Assembly (NCBI GenBank): GCA_900550005.1
Contig: URQL01000013.1
Span: 1-17,227 of the forward strand
Origin: an uncultured Erysipelotrichaceae bacterium
GTDB taxonomy: Bacteria; Bacillota_I; Bacilli_A; Erysipelotrichales; Coprobacillaceae
DNA length: 17,227 nt
Direction: 5' to 3'
A program made the translations under genes and the position numbers. The notes under the pieces were generated by a model. That model was not told where the DNA came from and ran no database searches. It saw only the letters and a program-made list of their open reading frames with translations. Positions 1-7,157 of this stretch are shown piece after piece. Each line of letters opens with the position of its first letter. The first letter of the stretch is position 1.

Positions 1-344
1 GATTTATGTTTAAACTCATCAATATGATTGGTTTGCATACCGGTTTTAATATTAAAATCTGTACGTAATTTGGCATCCATTTCTAGCCAATATTCATTAT
101 TTGATTCCAACCAATCGATTTTTCCATATTTATGAATGAAAAAGCCCATTGCACGATAAACTTGATCATAATCTTCCATATTATCTACTCGATAATATTC
201 TGTAACCGATTGAATCAATTGATCACTTAATTCATAATAAGGTGTATCCCCAATTGCCAAAACATTAACTCCTCTTCTCTTTAAACGATCACAGAAGTTC
301 CAATACGTTTTTGGAAATTGTGGTGATATAAATACAAAGTTCAT
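1..344 (-). CDS. ATP-grasp ligase-like protein (5' part only, runs off the window)
   Basis: Only the first 114 codons are present; the gene continues beyond base 1. The start ATG (342-344) follows a good ribosome binding site (AAGGGGAG, read on the minus strand). The protein opens MNFVFISPQFPKTYWNFCDR and continues with a Rossmann-like beta-alpha pattern (NVLAIGD near residue 28) and a conserved IDWLESNNEYWLE stretch near residue 79. This is the pre-ATP-grasp domain seen in carbamoyl-phosphate-synthase-like or carboxylate-amine ligase-like ATP-grasp proteins of Firmicutes. The ATP-binding and catalytic parts would lie outside the window, so substrate and reaction cannot be read. It has its own promoter in the 47-nt gap behind the upstream hydrolase gene, so it is probably transcribed alone or together with that gene. 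Confidence 0.72.
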   Translation of the reverse strand, partial: MNFVFISPQFPKTYWNFCDRLKRRGVNVLAIGDTPYYELSDQLIQSVTEYYRVDNMEDYDQVYRAMGFFIHKYGKIDWLESNNEYWLEMDAKLRTDFNIKTGMQTNHIDEFKHK

Positions 345-368
345 AATCTCTCCCCTTTCTTGTTTCTT

Positions 369-377
369 AGTATAACA
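369..377 (-). promoter_or_regulatory. Extended -10 promoter element of the ATP-grasp gene
   Basis: On the minus strand the sequence reads TGTTATACT, an extended -10 (TGn plus TATACT), 24 nt before the start codon of the ATP-grasp gene. The -35 region 17 nt upstream (TTATAA) is weak, which is tolerable with an extended -10. It lies just after the stop codon of the hydrolase gene. Confidence 0.5.
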
Positions 378-391
378 TAATTTTATTATTT

Positions 392-1315
392 TTATAAATA
401 TTTATCAATAAATTCAAACATTTTCAAATAATAATAAGGTTTTGTAATTGCTAAAGCATGACCTACATGACTAGCAGTAATAATTTCTTTAGGTGCATTA
501 CATGCTTCATAGCATTCAAATACCATTTCAAAAGGAACAAAATCATCCTCTTGTCCATGGATAAATAAAGTTGGTGTCGTAGATCTTTGCAAAGCAGCAA
601 TACAATCCACATCTTTTAAAGAATAATGTGCTTCTTTACGTGTTACTAAATCAATTCCGGGAATTAAAAAACAACCAGAAACACCATACATCTTCTTAAT
701 TTGCGATAAAGCAATATCTTTTAAACAAGTATAGCCACAATCTTCTACAGCACAAACAACTTGGCTTGGTAAATCAAGTCCGGTTGTCAGCATCGTTGTG
801 GCACCACCCATACTCACACCATAAATCACGATCTTCGCATTTTGGTTTTCATTAATAATATAATCGATCCATCCTTTAACATCTTTAGCATCATGATATC
901 CCATACCAATATAGCTTCCTTCACTTTGACCATGCCCTCGACAATCAAAAGTGATTACATTAAAGCCTTTATCATAAAATGCTTTTGCTTGATGGAACAT
1001 ACTTCTTGCACTCCCTTGGTAGCCATGAATAATAATGACCCAACGATCGCTTTCTTGTCTAAACAAATAACCTTGTATTTTTAAATTATCAAAAGTTTCT
1101 AATGTTACTTTTTCATAAGGGTGTTCCTTTTCAAATTCATACCCAATTTTTCTTAATTTATTCAATGCATCATAATTCGTTGTATCGGCATTTTTAGCAG
1201 GAGTATCTTTTCTTTTTAAAGCATTATAGTAAAAATAACGACATAAAGATAAATAGGACCCACCTATACCTAAAGCACCCACAGCTCCAGCACCAATCAT
1301 TGTTTTCTTTTTCAT
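392..1315 (-). CDS. Membrane-anchored alpha/beta hydrolase (serine esterase/peptidase-like)
   Basis: This 307-residue protein has a hydrophobic N-terminal segment (about residues 5-28, Gly/Ala/Leu-rich, no clear cleavage site), followed by a complete alpha/beta-hydrolase domain from about residue 65. Visible catalytic parts are the oxyanion region HGYQGS (97-102), the DCRGHGQSEG strand-loop (124-133), the nucleophile elbow GVSMGG with Ser168, the acid in HGQEDD (Asp257 or Asp258) and His286 in HVGHA. All triad positions are intact, so it should be active. The substrate is unknown; relatives are generically called alpha/beta hydrolases or lysophospholipase/peptidase-like proteins. The start ATG follows AAAGGA and a strong promoter, so it forms its own transcription unit, possibly continuing into the ATP-grasp gene because no terminator separates them. 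Confidence 0.88.
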   Translation of the reverse strand: MKKKTMIGAGAVGALGIGGSYLSLCRYFYYNALKRKDTPAKNADTTNYDALNKLRKIGYEFEKEHPYEKVTLETFDNLKIQGYLFRQESDRWVIIIHGYQGSARSMFHQAKAFYDKGFNVITFDCRGHGQSEGSYIGMGYHDAKDVKGWIDYIINENQNAKIVIYGVSMGGATTMLTTGLDLPSQVVCAVEDCGYTCLKDIALSQIKKMYGVSGCFLIPGIDLVTRKEAHYSLKDVDCIAALQRSTTPTLFIHGQEDDFVPFEMVFECYEACNAPKEIITASHVGHALAITKPYYYLKMFEFIDKYL

Positions 1316-1337
1316 TCAATCACATCCTTTTATTGTT

Positions 1338-1366
1338 AGTATACCACAAATGTAAGCGTATGACAA
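1338..1366 (-). promoter_or_regulatory. SigmaA-type promoter of the alpha/beta hydrolase gene
   Basis: The minus strand shows TTGTCA (1361-1366), a 17-nt spacer and TATACT (1338-1343). This is a near-consensus housekeeping promoter, placed 22 nt before the hydrolase start codon. Confidence 0.8.
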
Positions 1367-1397
1367 TTCATGTGTCCTAATCCCTTTTTCTTTATTT

Positions 1398-2228
1398 TTA
1401 AAAATCAATCCTTACAATCTGCATTTTCATTAACTGATCTCCTACTTTAGAAAGCAGGCGATACAAAAGTTTAATTTTAACCGTGTCAAGTAAATGATAC
1501 CCTAACATATAACCTTTACTTGATACCTTTATATTGATATCCCAAGGTTCAATTTCTTTTTTAATATCATTTACTGCAAAATAAGCACTCACATCTTTAA
1601 TTTTAGCATCCTTGATCCATGTTTTAAGCATTAATTTAACAGCAGTTTTTCCTGCACCATCAAAAACCAATTTTCCTCCTTTAAAACGTTTTGCCATCGC
1701 ACAAACTAATGTTTTAACATCATCCTCTAAAAAGTAATAAAATACACCAGCTGCAAAAAAGACAACCACATTTGTCGCATCGATTTGATCAAACCAACTT
1801 AAATCATTTAGATCACAAGCAATATTAAACTCTCTATCTTTAGCTGGTAATAGCTCATTACGAACATCAATAACTTCTTTAAAATCCAAGTTATAAATTA
1901 TACATGATCCATTATCCACATTTTGTCCCGTATTATCTAATCCACATCCAAGGTTAACCACTGCAGCTTTTGGATGTTCTTTTAAATAATCTTCTACTTC
2001 AATCATTAAATCCTTTTGACGCATAGCTACTTCTAAAAAACCAAATTGTTGCATCGTACTTTTAGCCTTTTTTTCTAATTCACTAAAATCATAATCAATG
2101 TGTTCAATCAAATCCATTGCCATTTGATCATAAAATAATTGAGGATACAACTTTGAACATTGATAACGTGCATATAAAGGAATGATCAAAGTTTCTTTGA
2201 CTGTATTTTTTTCAATTTTATATTTCAT
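1398..2228 (-). CDS. Class I SAM-dependent methyltransferase, leucine carboxyl methyltransferase-like (Tcmp/PPM family)
   Basis: The 276-residue protein shows the fold of the LCMT/TcmP-type methyltransferases: an N-terminal helical part, the SAM motif VVNLGCGLDNT (90-100), an acidic second motif YNLDFKEVIDVRNELLP (112-128), DLNDLSWFD (139-147) and the GVFYYFLEDD segment (161-170) typical of the family. Bacterial members methylate small-molecule carboxyl or hydroxyl groups; the true substrate here cannot be told. The start ATG lies only 2 nt after the stop codon of the preceding methyltransferase gene, so the two are co-transcribed and probably translationally coupled. No clear terminator follows; the short TTTTTAAAAA at the stop codon is too weak to call. 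The family is clear, the role is not. Confidence 0.85.
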   Translation of the reverse strand: MKYKIEKNTVKETLIIPLYARYQCSKLYPQLFYDQMAMDLIEHIDYDFSELEKKAKSTMQQFGFLEVAMRQKDLMIEVEDYLKEHPKAAVVNLGCGLDNTGQNVDNGSCIIYNLDFKEVIDVRNELLPAKDREFNIACDLNDLSWFDQIDATNVVVFFAAGVFYYFLEDDVKTLVCAMAKRFKGGKLVFDGAGKTAVKLMLKTWIKDAKIKDVSAYFAVNDIKKEIEPWDINIKVSSKGYMLGYHLLDTVKIKLLYRLLSKVGDQLMKMQIVRIDF

Positions 2229-2230
2229 TG

Positions 2231-2836
2231 TTATTCCCTTCCTTTTTTACATTCAACATAAATTAGCGGAAACGAAGCCTTTATTACTTGACTCTTTTCA
2301 ACTTTCCACCCTTGCTTTTCTAAAAATAAAAGATAATCTTGTGTCGACCATTTTTGATATAAAGGAAACCCTAACTTTTTCATAAATGAAGCTTTAACTT
2401 TACCAAAGAATGAATTATTTGCATGTGTAAACGTCGGTACAATCAATAAACCATCCTCTTTTAATACACGCTTTGCTTCTTGTAAAGCGCGCTGTGGTCT
2501 GTCAATGATATGTAAAGCATTAGCAATGATCACAACATCATAACTATGATCCAAGTATGGTAAACAATACATGTCTTGTACTGAAAAATGAATTTGAGTA
2601 GAAGAATTATTTTTCTTAGCTTGTTCAATCATTTTTGATGAACTATCACTCGCATCCACGTAGTTACTCACATCTACAATATTTCTAGCGATCAAACCTG
2701 TCCCTGTAGCAAGTTCAAGAACCTTTTTATCTTTAACTTTTAATCGTATCAAAGCATACATCTTTTGATAAGCTTTTTGATCTTGATACATAAACAAATT
2801 ATAAATATGAGCAGTTTTATCCCAAAAATTTTTCAT
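2231..2836 (-). CDS. Class I SAM-dependent methyltransferase (Methyltransf_11 type)
   Basis: This 201-residue single-domain enzyme has the full set of Rossmann methyltransferase motifs: FWDKTAHIYNLF at the N terminus (UbiE/PmtA-like opening), motif I ELATGTG (41-47), an acidic end of strand 2 (DASDSS, 61-66), QDMYCLPYLDHSYDVVIIAN (87-106) and a post-motif KRVLKEDGLLIV (122-133). The closing region is hydrophobic and lysine-rich. Small relatives include phospholipid, quinone and small-metabolite methylases; the sequence does not decide between them. It is the first gene of a two-gene unit with the LCMT-like methylase (2-nt gap). The start is set by AAAGGGAG shortly before ATG. The upstream region holds a tandem 10-bp repeat but no convincing promoter hexamers. 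Confidence 0.86.
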   Translation of the reverse strand: MKNFWDKTAHIYNLFMYQDQKAYQKMYALIRLKVKDKKVLELATGTGLIARNIVDVSNYVDASDSSSKMIEQAKKNNSSTQIHFSVQDMYCLPYLDHSYDVVIIANALHIIDRPQRALQEAKRVLKEDGLLIVPTFTHANNSFFGKVKASFMKKLGFPLYQKWSTQDYLLFLEKQGWKVEKSQVIKASFPLIYVECKKGRE

Positions 2837-2869
2837 AACATTCTCCCTTTACTTAGTAAGCTATAACTA

Positions 2870-2889
2870 ACTCTATTTTACTCTATTTT
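2870..2889 (+). repeat. Tandem 10-bp repeat upstream of the methyltransferase pair
   Basis: ACTCTATTTT occurs twice head to tail (2870-2879 and 2880-2889), 34-53 nt upstream of the first methyltransferase start. A short inverted repeat (TTAGT / ACTAA) lies beside it at about 2853-2870. The position fits promoter or operator DNA, but no regulator is implied by the sequence. Confidence 0.5.
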
Positions 2890-2904
2890 ATTGATTTATA
2901 CAAA

Positions 2905-2937
2905 TAAAAAAGACAGCATAAATCGTTTTACACTGTC
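2905..2937 (-). terminator. Intrinsic terminator after the MarR/oxidoreductase chimera
   Basis: Arms at 2912-2922 and 2927-2937 form an 11-bp stem (two G-U pairs when read on the minus strand) with a 4-nt loop, followed on the minus strand by six Ts. It starts 10 nt beyond the stop codon of the 116-residue gene. Confidence 0.85.
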
Positions 2938-2947
2938 CTATCCTTCA

Positions 2948-3298
2948 TTAAATATCTTTAGCAATAGGATATCCTTCATACATAGCTTGCGTAATACTTC
3001 TTACTTGTCTTGCATCACCAATCATTCTAAATTCAATTGGAAAACCATGTCCACCATGAACCATTAACATTTTAAAACCTGCGCGTTTTGCTAAAGCAGC
3101 AACACGTCCATAAGCAAGAACAATATCTTGAATTTGTTCATGGTTTAAAGCTTTTACTTGTACACCATCATGATCAATTAAATAATCGAATACTTTAGGT
3201 TGCCCTGAAGTAAGATCAATTTCTTTTACTCTTTCCATTAATTGCTTTTGTAGCATAGCATGAACAGCCATGGATAAGTAATGATAACTTTGTTTCAT
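2948..3298 (-). CDS. Chimeric remnant: MarR N terminus joined in frame to two pieces of an Old Yellow Enzyme-type oxidoreductase
   Basis: The 116-residue protein starts at ATG 3296-3298, chosen because GGAGGAA sits 2 nt upstream; a longer in-frame extension would run through the inverted-repeat operator. Residues 1-45 (MKQSYHYLSMAVHAM... LTSGQPKVFDYLIDHDG) look like the start of a MarR-family regulator, ending before its recognition helix. Residues about 46-88 (LNHEQIQDIVLAYGRVAALA, then KRAGF and MVHGGHGF) resemble the TIM-barrel segment of NADH:flavin oxidoreductase/2-enoate reductases that carries the HGxHG motif. Residues about 89-116 (EFRMIGDARQVRSITQAMYEG) resemble the C-terminal FAD/NAD-domain end of the same enzymes. 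No single known fold covers the whole chain. The likely origin is two in-frame deletions across a marR-oxidoreductase pair. It retains a good ribosome binding site, operator and terminator, so it may be expressed, but neither DNA binding nor catalysis is expected. Family matches are from memory. Confidence 0.62.
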   Translation of the reverse strand: MKQSYHYLSMAVHAMLQKQLMERVKEIDLTSGQPKVFDYLIDHDGVQVKALNHEQIQDIVLAYGRVAALAKRAGFKMLMVHGGHGFPIEFRMIGDARQVRSITQAMYEGYPIAKDI

Positions 3299-3307
3299 AT
3301 TTCCTCC

Positions 3308-3344
3308 AACAGTTATAATTCTAATAGTTTGAATTATAACTGTT
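3308..3344. promoter_or_regulatory. Perfect 14-bp inverted repeat, probable MarR-type operator
   Basis: AACAGTTATAATTC (3308-3321) and its exact reverse complement GAATTATAACTGTT (3331-3344) flank a 9-nt spacer. The repeat ends next to the ribosome binding site of the chimeric gene, and a TATAAT hexamer lies in the promoter-distal arm on the minus strand. This placement suits an autoregulatory operator of a MarR-type repressor; it could also fold as an mRNA hairpin in front of the start site. Confidence 0.7.
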
Positions 3345-3380
3345 TTAACAAATGAATTTAACTTAAAATTTATATAAAAC

Positions 3381-3425
3381 AAAAAAGAACACGTTTACAG
3401 TGCCTTACTGAAATCGTGTTCTTTT
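3381..3425 (-). terminator. Intrinsic terminator of the pheST operon
   Basis: AAAAGAACACG (3383-3393) pairs perfectly with CGTGTTCTTTT (3415-3425). A smaller CAGT/ACTG stem sits inside the loop, and the minus strand continues into a run of six Ts. It lies 11 nt beyond the pheT stop codon. Confidence 0.9.
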
Positions 3426-3436
3426 ATTTATCTTGA

Positions 3437-5827
3437 TTATTTTCTTAAATTTGCTTGATGTTCTTTTTCTAAAGCAGCTAAGATACGATCTAAAGCTTCA
3501 TTAACTTCTGCTTCACTTAATGTCTTTTTAAGATCTTGGAAACTTAAACGAACAGCAATTGATTTTTTACCTGCTTCAACGTGTTCTCCTTGGTAAACAT
3601 CAAAGATTTCACATTCTTTGCATAAACGTTTACTTGCTTTTTTAATTGTACGAATAATAGAATAAGATTCTTCTTTTTGATCGACAACTAAAGCAATGTC
3701 ACGTGTTACACTTGGATAAAGTGGGATTGGTTCAAATTTAAGTTTAGAAGTACGAAGTGTTGTTAAAACATTTAAGTTAAGTTCGACAACATAAACATCT
3801 TTAACGTCGTATTTCTTTTCCATATAAGGATGGATTGATCCAATGTAACCTACTAATTCTTTGTTAATGAAGATATAGCCACTACGTCCTGGATGTAAGA
3901 ATTCATTTTCTTTTTCAACACGTTCAATTTGGTAACGTGGTTCTTCAATTCCAAGTTTAGAGAAAATCGTTTCAACGAATCCTTTTACTAAATAGAAATC
4001 TGCTTCTTTATTGACTCTTTGCCATTTGTTAGATTGATATACCCCACTACAAGCAATTGCTAAAGTATTGATTTCTTCATCTCTTGCATAAGTTTTAGAT
4101 ACTTCATAAACAAAGACATCTTTATTTGAACGAGATTGGTTATAATTAATTACTTGTAATAAACTTGGGATCACGGATTGACGACATACACTTCTTTCTT
4201 CACCAATTGGTGATAATAAAGATACGATATCATTATGATGGAAGAAATTGAAATCTAAAGCTGTATTTGGTGAAGTTAATGTATACGTCATTGTTTCTTG
4301 TAAACCTAAATCAGTTAAAGTGTCTTTCATCATACGAATACGGCTTTGTGCTGTTGTACGCACACCTGTTGTTGAAGCCATTACAGGTAAAGTTGTTGGA
4401 ATATGATCATAACCATATAAACGAGCAACTTCTTCTACTAAATCTGCTTCTAATGTCATATCATGACGGTGACTAGGTACTTTTACAATAAATTTACCAT
4501 CTTCATGTTTGTATTCGAATTGTAAACGATCAAAAATAGATTGGATTTCTTCAACTGTGATACTTGTTCCAAGTAATTCGTTTACTCTTCCATCACGTAA
4601 TTCAACATATTCATCTTGTACATTTAAAGGTGTTGTTGTACTTTCATAAACTTCACTTGCATCTGCTAATTCAACTAACATACTTGCTACACGGTCTAAT
4701 ACATCTAAAGAAGATGATGTATCGATAGCATTTTTAATGTAACGTTGAGAAGCATCTGTAAGTAAATTTAAACGACGTGCTGTTTGTCTTAAACTTGCAC
4801 CATTAAATGAAGCTGCTTCGATCACGATATTTGTTGTTGTATCTTCAATTTTAGTTGAATCTGCTCCCATAACACCAGCAATACATCCAACGCCATCATC
4901 AGTAGAAACAATAATATCATTTTCATCTAATTGATATTCTTGACCATCTAATAAAGTGACTTTATTTGTAAATCCCGTTTGTACACTAAATTTTTTAGTT
5001 TGAATTTTATCATAATCATACATATGAATTGGTTGTCCTGTTTCTAACATCACATAGTTAGAAATATCTACGACATTATTAATTGGTTTAATTCCACTAG
5101 CCATAAGGGAAGATTTTAACCATTGTGGTGATTCTTTTGTTGTGACACCTTTAACTAATTTTACCCCAAAGAAAGTACATTTATCTGTTTTTGTTTCCAC
5201 TTCGATTTCACTTTTTCCCATTGTCGTTACTTGAACTTCAGGAAAATGAACTTTTCTTTCTAAGACAGCTGCTACTTCATAAGCTAAAGCTCTTAAAGAT
5301 AAGCAATCTGCTCTGTTTGGTGTTAATGAGATATCTAAAATCGTATCATCTAATCCCATATAAGATAAAGCTTCTTCACCGATTGGAGCATCTTCATCTA
5401 GGATTTCAATTCCAGCTTTTTGTTCTTCTGATTGATAACGTGCGTCAATACCAATTTCACTAAGTGAACAAATCATCCCGTTTGATTCTTCACCACGGAT
5501 CACAGATTGTTTGATTTTTAAACCACCTGCAAGTTCACATCCTGGTAAAGCAACCATAACTTTTTGACCTTGATCAACGTTTGGTGCTCCACAAACGATT
5601 TGTTGGATTTGTCCTGGTTTAACTTCAACTTGACACACATGTAAGTGATCTGAGTCTGGATGCATTTTGCATTCATGGATATACCCAATAACTAAATCTG
5701 TTCCATAAGCTAATTTTTCTACACCTTCAACTTCAAAACCAGCACGGGTAATTTTTTCTGCTAATTCATAAGGATCTTGATCCTTAACGTCTACATAATT
5801 GTTTAGTACATTTAAACTTACTTTCAT
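3437..5827 (-). CDS. pheT: Phenylalanyl-tRNA synthetase beta subunit
   Basis: The beta subunit joins PheS in the cytoplasmic (alpha-beta)2 enzyme that charges tRNA-Phe with phenylalanine. At 796 residues it has the usual full bacterial length and domain order: an N-terminal part, an EMAP/OB-type tRNA-binding domain at about residues 45-150 (HPDSDHLHVCQVEV, QIVCGAPNV), the B3/B4 editing region starting around DISLTPNRADCLS (165-177), a B5 domain near 400-475 (ELLGTSITVEEIQSIFDRL), the inactive synthetase-like core (VEEVARLYGYDHIP), and the C-terminal FDX-ACB anticodon-binding domain from about residue 702 (PLYPSVTRDIALVV). Nothing is missing. Its start is 3 nt after the pheS stop codon, with AAAGGA inside the end of pheS, so the pair is one operon under the T-box leader. 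A strong terminator follows. Confidence 0.98.
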   Translation of the reverse strand: MKVSLNVLNNYVDVKDQDPYELAEKITRAGFEVEGVEKLAYGTDLVIGYIHECKMHPDSDHLHVCQVEVKPGQIQQIVCGAPNVDQGQKVMVALPGCELAGGLKIKQSVIRGEESNGMICSLSEIGIDARYQSEEQKAGIEILDEDAPIGEEALSYMGLDDTILDISLTPNRADCLSLRALAYEVAAVLERKVHFPEVQVTTMGKSEIEVETKTDKCTFFGVKLVKGVTTKESPQWLKSSLMASGIKPINNVVDISNYVMLETGQPIHMYDYDKIQTKKFSVQTGFTNKVTLLDGQEYQLDENDIIVSTDDGVGCIAGVMGADSTKIEDTTTNIVIEAASFNGASLRQTARRLNLLTDASQRYIKNAIDTSSSLDVLDRVASMLVELADASEVYESTTTPLNVQDEYVELRDGRVNELLGTSITVEEIQSIFDRLQFEYKHEDGKFIVKVPSHRHDMTLEADLVEEVARLYGYDHIPTTLPVMASTTGVRTTAQSRIRMMKDTLTDLGLQETMTYTLTSPNTALDFNFFHHNDIVSLLSPIGEERSVCRQSVIPSLLQVINYNQSRSNKDVFVYEVSKTYARDEEINTLAIACSGVYQSNKWQRVNKEADFYLVKGFVETIFSKLGIEEPRYQIERVEKENEFLHPGRSGYIFINKELVGYIGSIHPYMEKKYDVKDVYVVELNLNVLTTLRTSKLKFEPIPLYPSVTRDIALVVDQKEESYSIIRTIKKASKRLCKECEIFDVYQGEHVEAGKKSIAVRLSFQDLKKTLSEAEVNEALDRILAALEKEHQANLRK

Positions 5828-5830
5828 ATA

Positions 5831-6871
5831 TTAAGAATCCTTTCTATTAAATTGATTTAAGAAACGTAAATCATCATTATAGAAATGACGAATATCTTCA
5901 ATACCATATTTAAGCATGGCAGCACGTTCAATACCGATACCAAAAGCAAAACCTTGGTATTTTTTAGAATCAAATCCACACATTTCAAGTACACGTGGGT
6001 TAACCATACCTGCACCTAAAACTTCGATCCAACCTGATCCTTTACAAATTGAACATCCTTTACCACCACAGTTAAAGCATGAAATATCTACTTCTACTGA
6101 TGGTTCAGTAAAAGGGAAAAAGGATGGTCTAAAACGAATTTCTCTACCTTCACCAAACATTTTGTCTGCAAAGACTTGTAAAGTTCCTTTTAAATCAGCC
6201 ATTGTGATATTTTCATCAACAACTAACCCTTCACATTGCATGAATTGATGTGAGTGAGTCGCATCATCATCATCTTTACGATAAACTTTACCAGGACATA
6301 AAATTTTAATTGGTCCTTTTCCTTTTGCAGCAAGTAAAGTTCGAGCTTGGATTGGTGAAGTTTGTGTACGCATTAACAAGTTATCATCAACATAGAAAGT
6401 ATCTTGCATATCACGAGCTGGGTGATCTTTTGGTAAATTTAATAATTCAAAGTTATAATGATCTGTTTCTACTTCAGGTCCTTCAGCGATTTGATATCCC
6501 ATACCTAAGAAAAGCTCTTCTAGTTCTTCTGTAATTAAAGTTAAAGGATGTTTAGATCCTGGATTTAATTTATAAGCAGGTAAAGTAATATCAATCGTTT
6601 CATTTTCTAATTTATGAGCAATAGCTTCTTGTTCTAATCTTACTTTAGCTTGTTCGATTGCATCTGTAATTTCTTGTTTAACTTGGTTAGAAACTTGACC
6701 AAAAGCAGAACGTTCTTCTTTAGCCATTGTACGCATAGCTTTCATCGCATCTTGAATCGGTCCTTTTTTACCTAAAACATGAACTCTTAAATCATTCAAC
6801 GTTTTTAAAGAATCACATGAGTCGATTTGTTTTAGGACATCGTCTCTAATTTTAATTAATTCTTCTTTCAT
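5831..6871 (-). CDS. pheS: Phenylalanyl-tRNA synthetase alpha subunit
   Basis: The catalytic alpha subunit activates phenylalanine with ATP and transfers it to tRNA-Phe. It is 346 residues long, normal for the family. An N-terminal helical coiled-coil arm (about 1-90) that contacts tRNA is followed by the class II synthetase core: HPLTLITEELEELFLGMGY (107-125), motif 2 around GKVYRKDDDDATHSHQFMQ (194-212), the FRPSFFPFTEPSVEV strand near residue 247, the Cys-rich loop CFNCGGKGCSICKGSGW usual for Firmicute PheS, and motif 3 AFGIGIERAAMLKYGI near the C terminus. The start ATG follows AGGAGG. Expression is controlled by the T-box leader directly upstream, and pheT follows after 3 nt. The gene appears intact. 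Confidence 0.98.
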   Translation of the reverse strand: MKEELIKIRDDVLKQIDSCDSLKTLNDLRVHVLGKKGPIQDAMKAMRTMAKEERSAFGQVSNQVKQEITDAIEQAKVRLEQEAIAHKLENETIDITLPAYKLNPGSKHPLTLITEELEELFLGMGYQIAEGPEVETDHYNFELLNLPKDHPARDMQDTFYVDDNLLMRTQTSPIQARTLLAAKGKGPIKILCPGKVYRKDDDDATHSHQFMQCEGLVVDENITMADLKGTLQVFADKMFGEGREIRFRPSFFPFTEPSVEVDISCFNCGGKGCSICKGSGWIEVLGAGMVNPRVLEMCGFDSKKYQGFAFGIGIERAAMLKYGIEDIRHFYNDDLRFLNQFNRKDS

Positions 6872-6892
6872 ATATATCCTCCTATAAAATAT

Positions 6893-6921
6893 AAAAAAGC
6901 CGTTCCAATAGGAACGACTTT
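6893..6921 (-). terminator. Regulated terminator of the T-box leader
   Basis: On the minus strand AAGTCGTTCC and GGAACGGCTT form a stem with a 4-nt loop and run into TTTTTT, 22 nt before the pheS start. Its 5' arm overlaps the sequence next to the T-box motif, so it competes with the antiterminator. Confidence 0.9.
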
Positions 6922-7122
6922 AATCGCGGTACCATCCTAATTCTTATACCTAAGTACAAGCACTTAATAACTGTAACGTAGTTAGCGGTGGGGATTGGCC
7001 ACACTCCAAGGTGAATTCAATAATCAAAGAATAAGAAAACTTCCACCTTTATTTTCTCTCTCTATAATTCTTTAAACTATTTACTACTCCTTATCATCGT
7101 ATTAAAACGGCTTTATTTACTA
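6893..7122 (-). ncRNA. T-box riboswitch (tRNA-Phe specific) with terminator
   Basis: The leader before pheS contains the hallmark T-box sequence AGGATGGTACCGCG (6925-6938, minus strand), whose variable base fits the A discriminator of tRNA-Phe. A Phe specifier codon TTC lies at 7013-7015 in a GAATTCACC context within Stem I. The Stem I base carries the AGGAGTAGTAA sequence near 7090. Closing the leader is a terminator hairpin, GTCGTTCC / GGAACGGC (about 6898-6920), followed by TTTTTT. Uncharged tRNA-Phe should bind the specifier and the T-box bulge, form the antiterminator and let transcription enter pheST; charged tRNA allows termination. The 5' end is set from the promoter and is approximate. 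Confidence 0.95.
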
Positions 7123-7128
7123 ACTAAA

Positions 7129-7157
7129 TTTATAGCATTTTTTTATTCTAATGTCAA
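7129..7157 (-). promoter_or_regulatory. Near-consensus promoter of the pheST T-box leader
   Basis: The minus strand reads TTGACA (7152-7157), a 17-nt spacer, and TATAAA (7129-7134) preceded by TGC, which adds an extended -10. The -35 box begins at the first base after the stop codon of the SpoU-methylase gene. Such a strong promoter is expected where a leader terminator does the regulating. Confidence 0.92.

Noticed and set aside
842..1084. Plus-strand open frame opposite the alpha/beta hydrolase
   Set aside because: It lies fully inside a well-supported gene on the other strand, lacks a ribosome binding site and resembles no protein. The same applies to the plus-strand frames at 2182-2385, 4267-4476, 5191-5463, 5916-6248, 6310-6534, 10385-10741, 11161-11505, 13080-13316 and 13313-13501, and to the minus-strand frame at 13258-13446.
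1388..1400. Terminator after the LCMT-like methyltransferase gene
   Set aside because: Only a short TTTTTAAAAA self-complementary stretch is present, with no G/C-bearing stem; it is too weak to call.
3299..3382. 28-residue N-terminal extension of the MarR/oxidoreductase chimera
   Set aside because: The extension would translate the inverted repeat and has no ribosome binding site, whereas GGAGGAA directly precedes the internal ATG at 3298.
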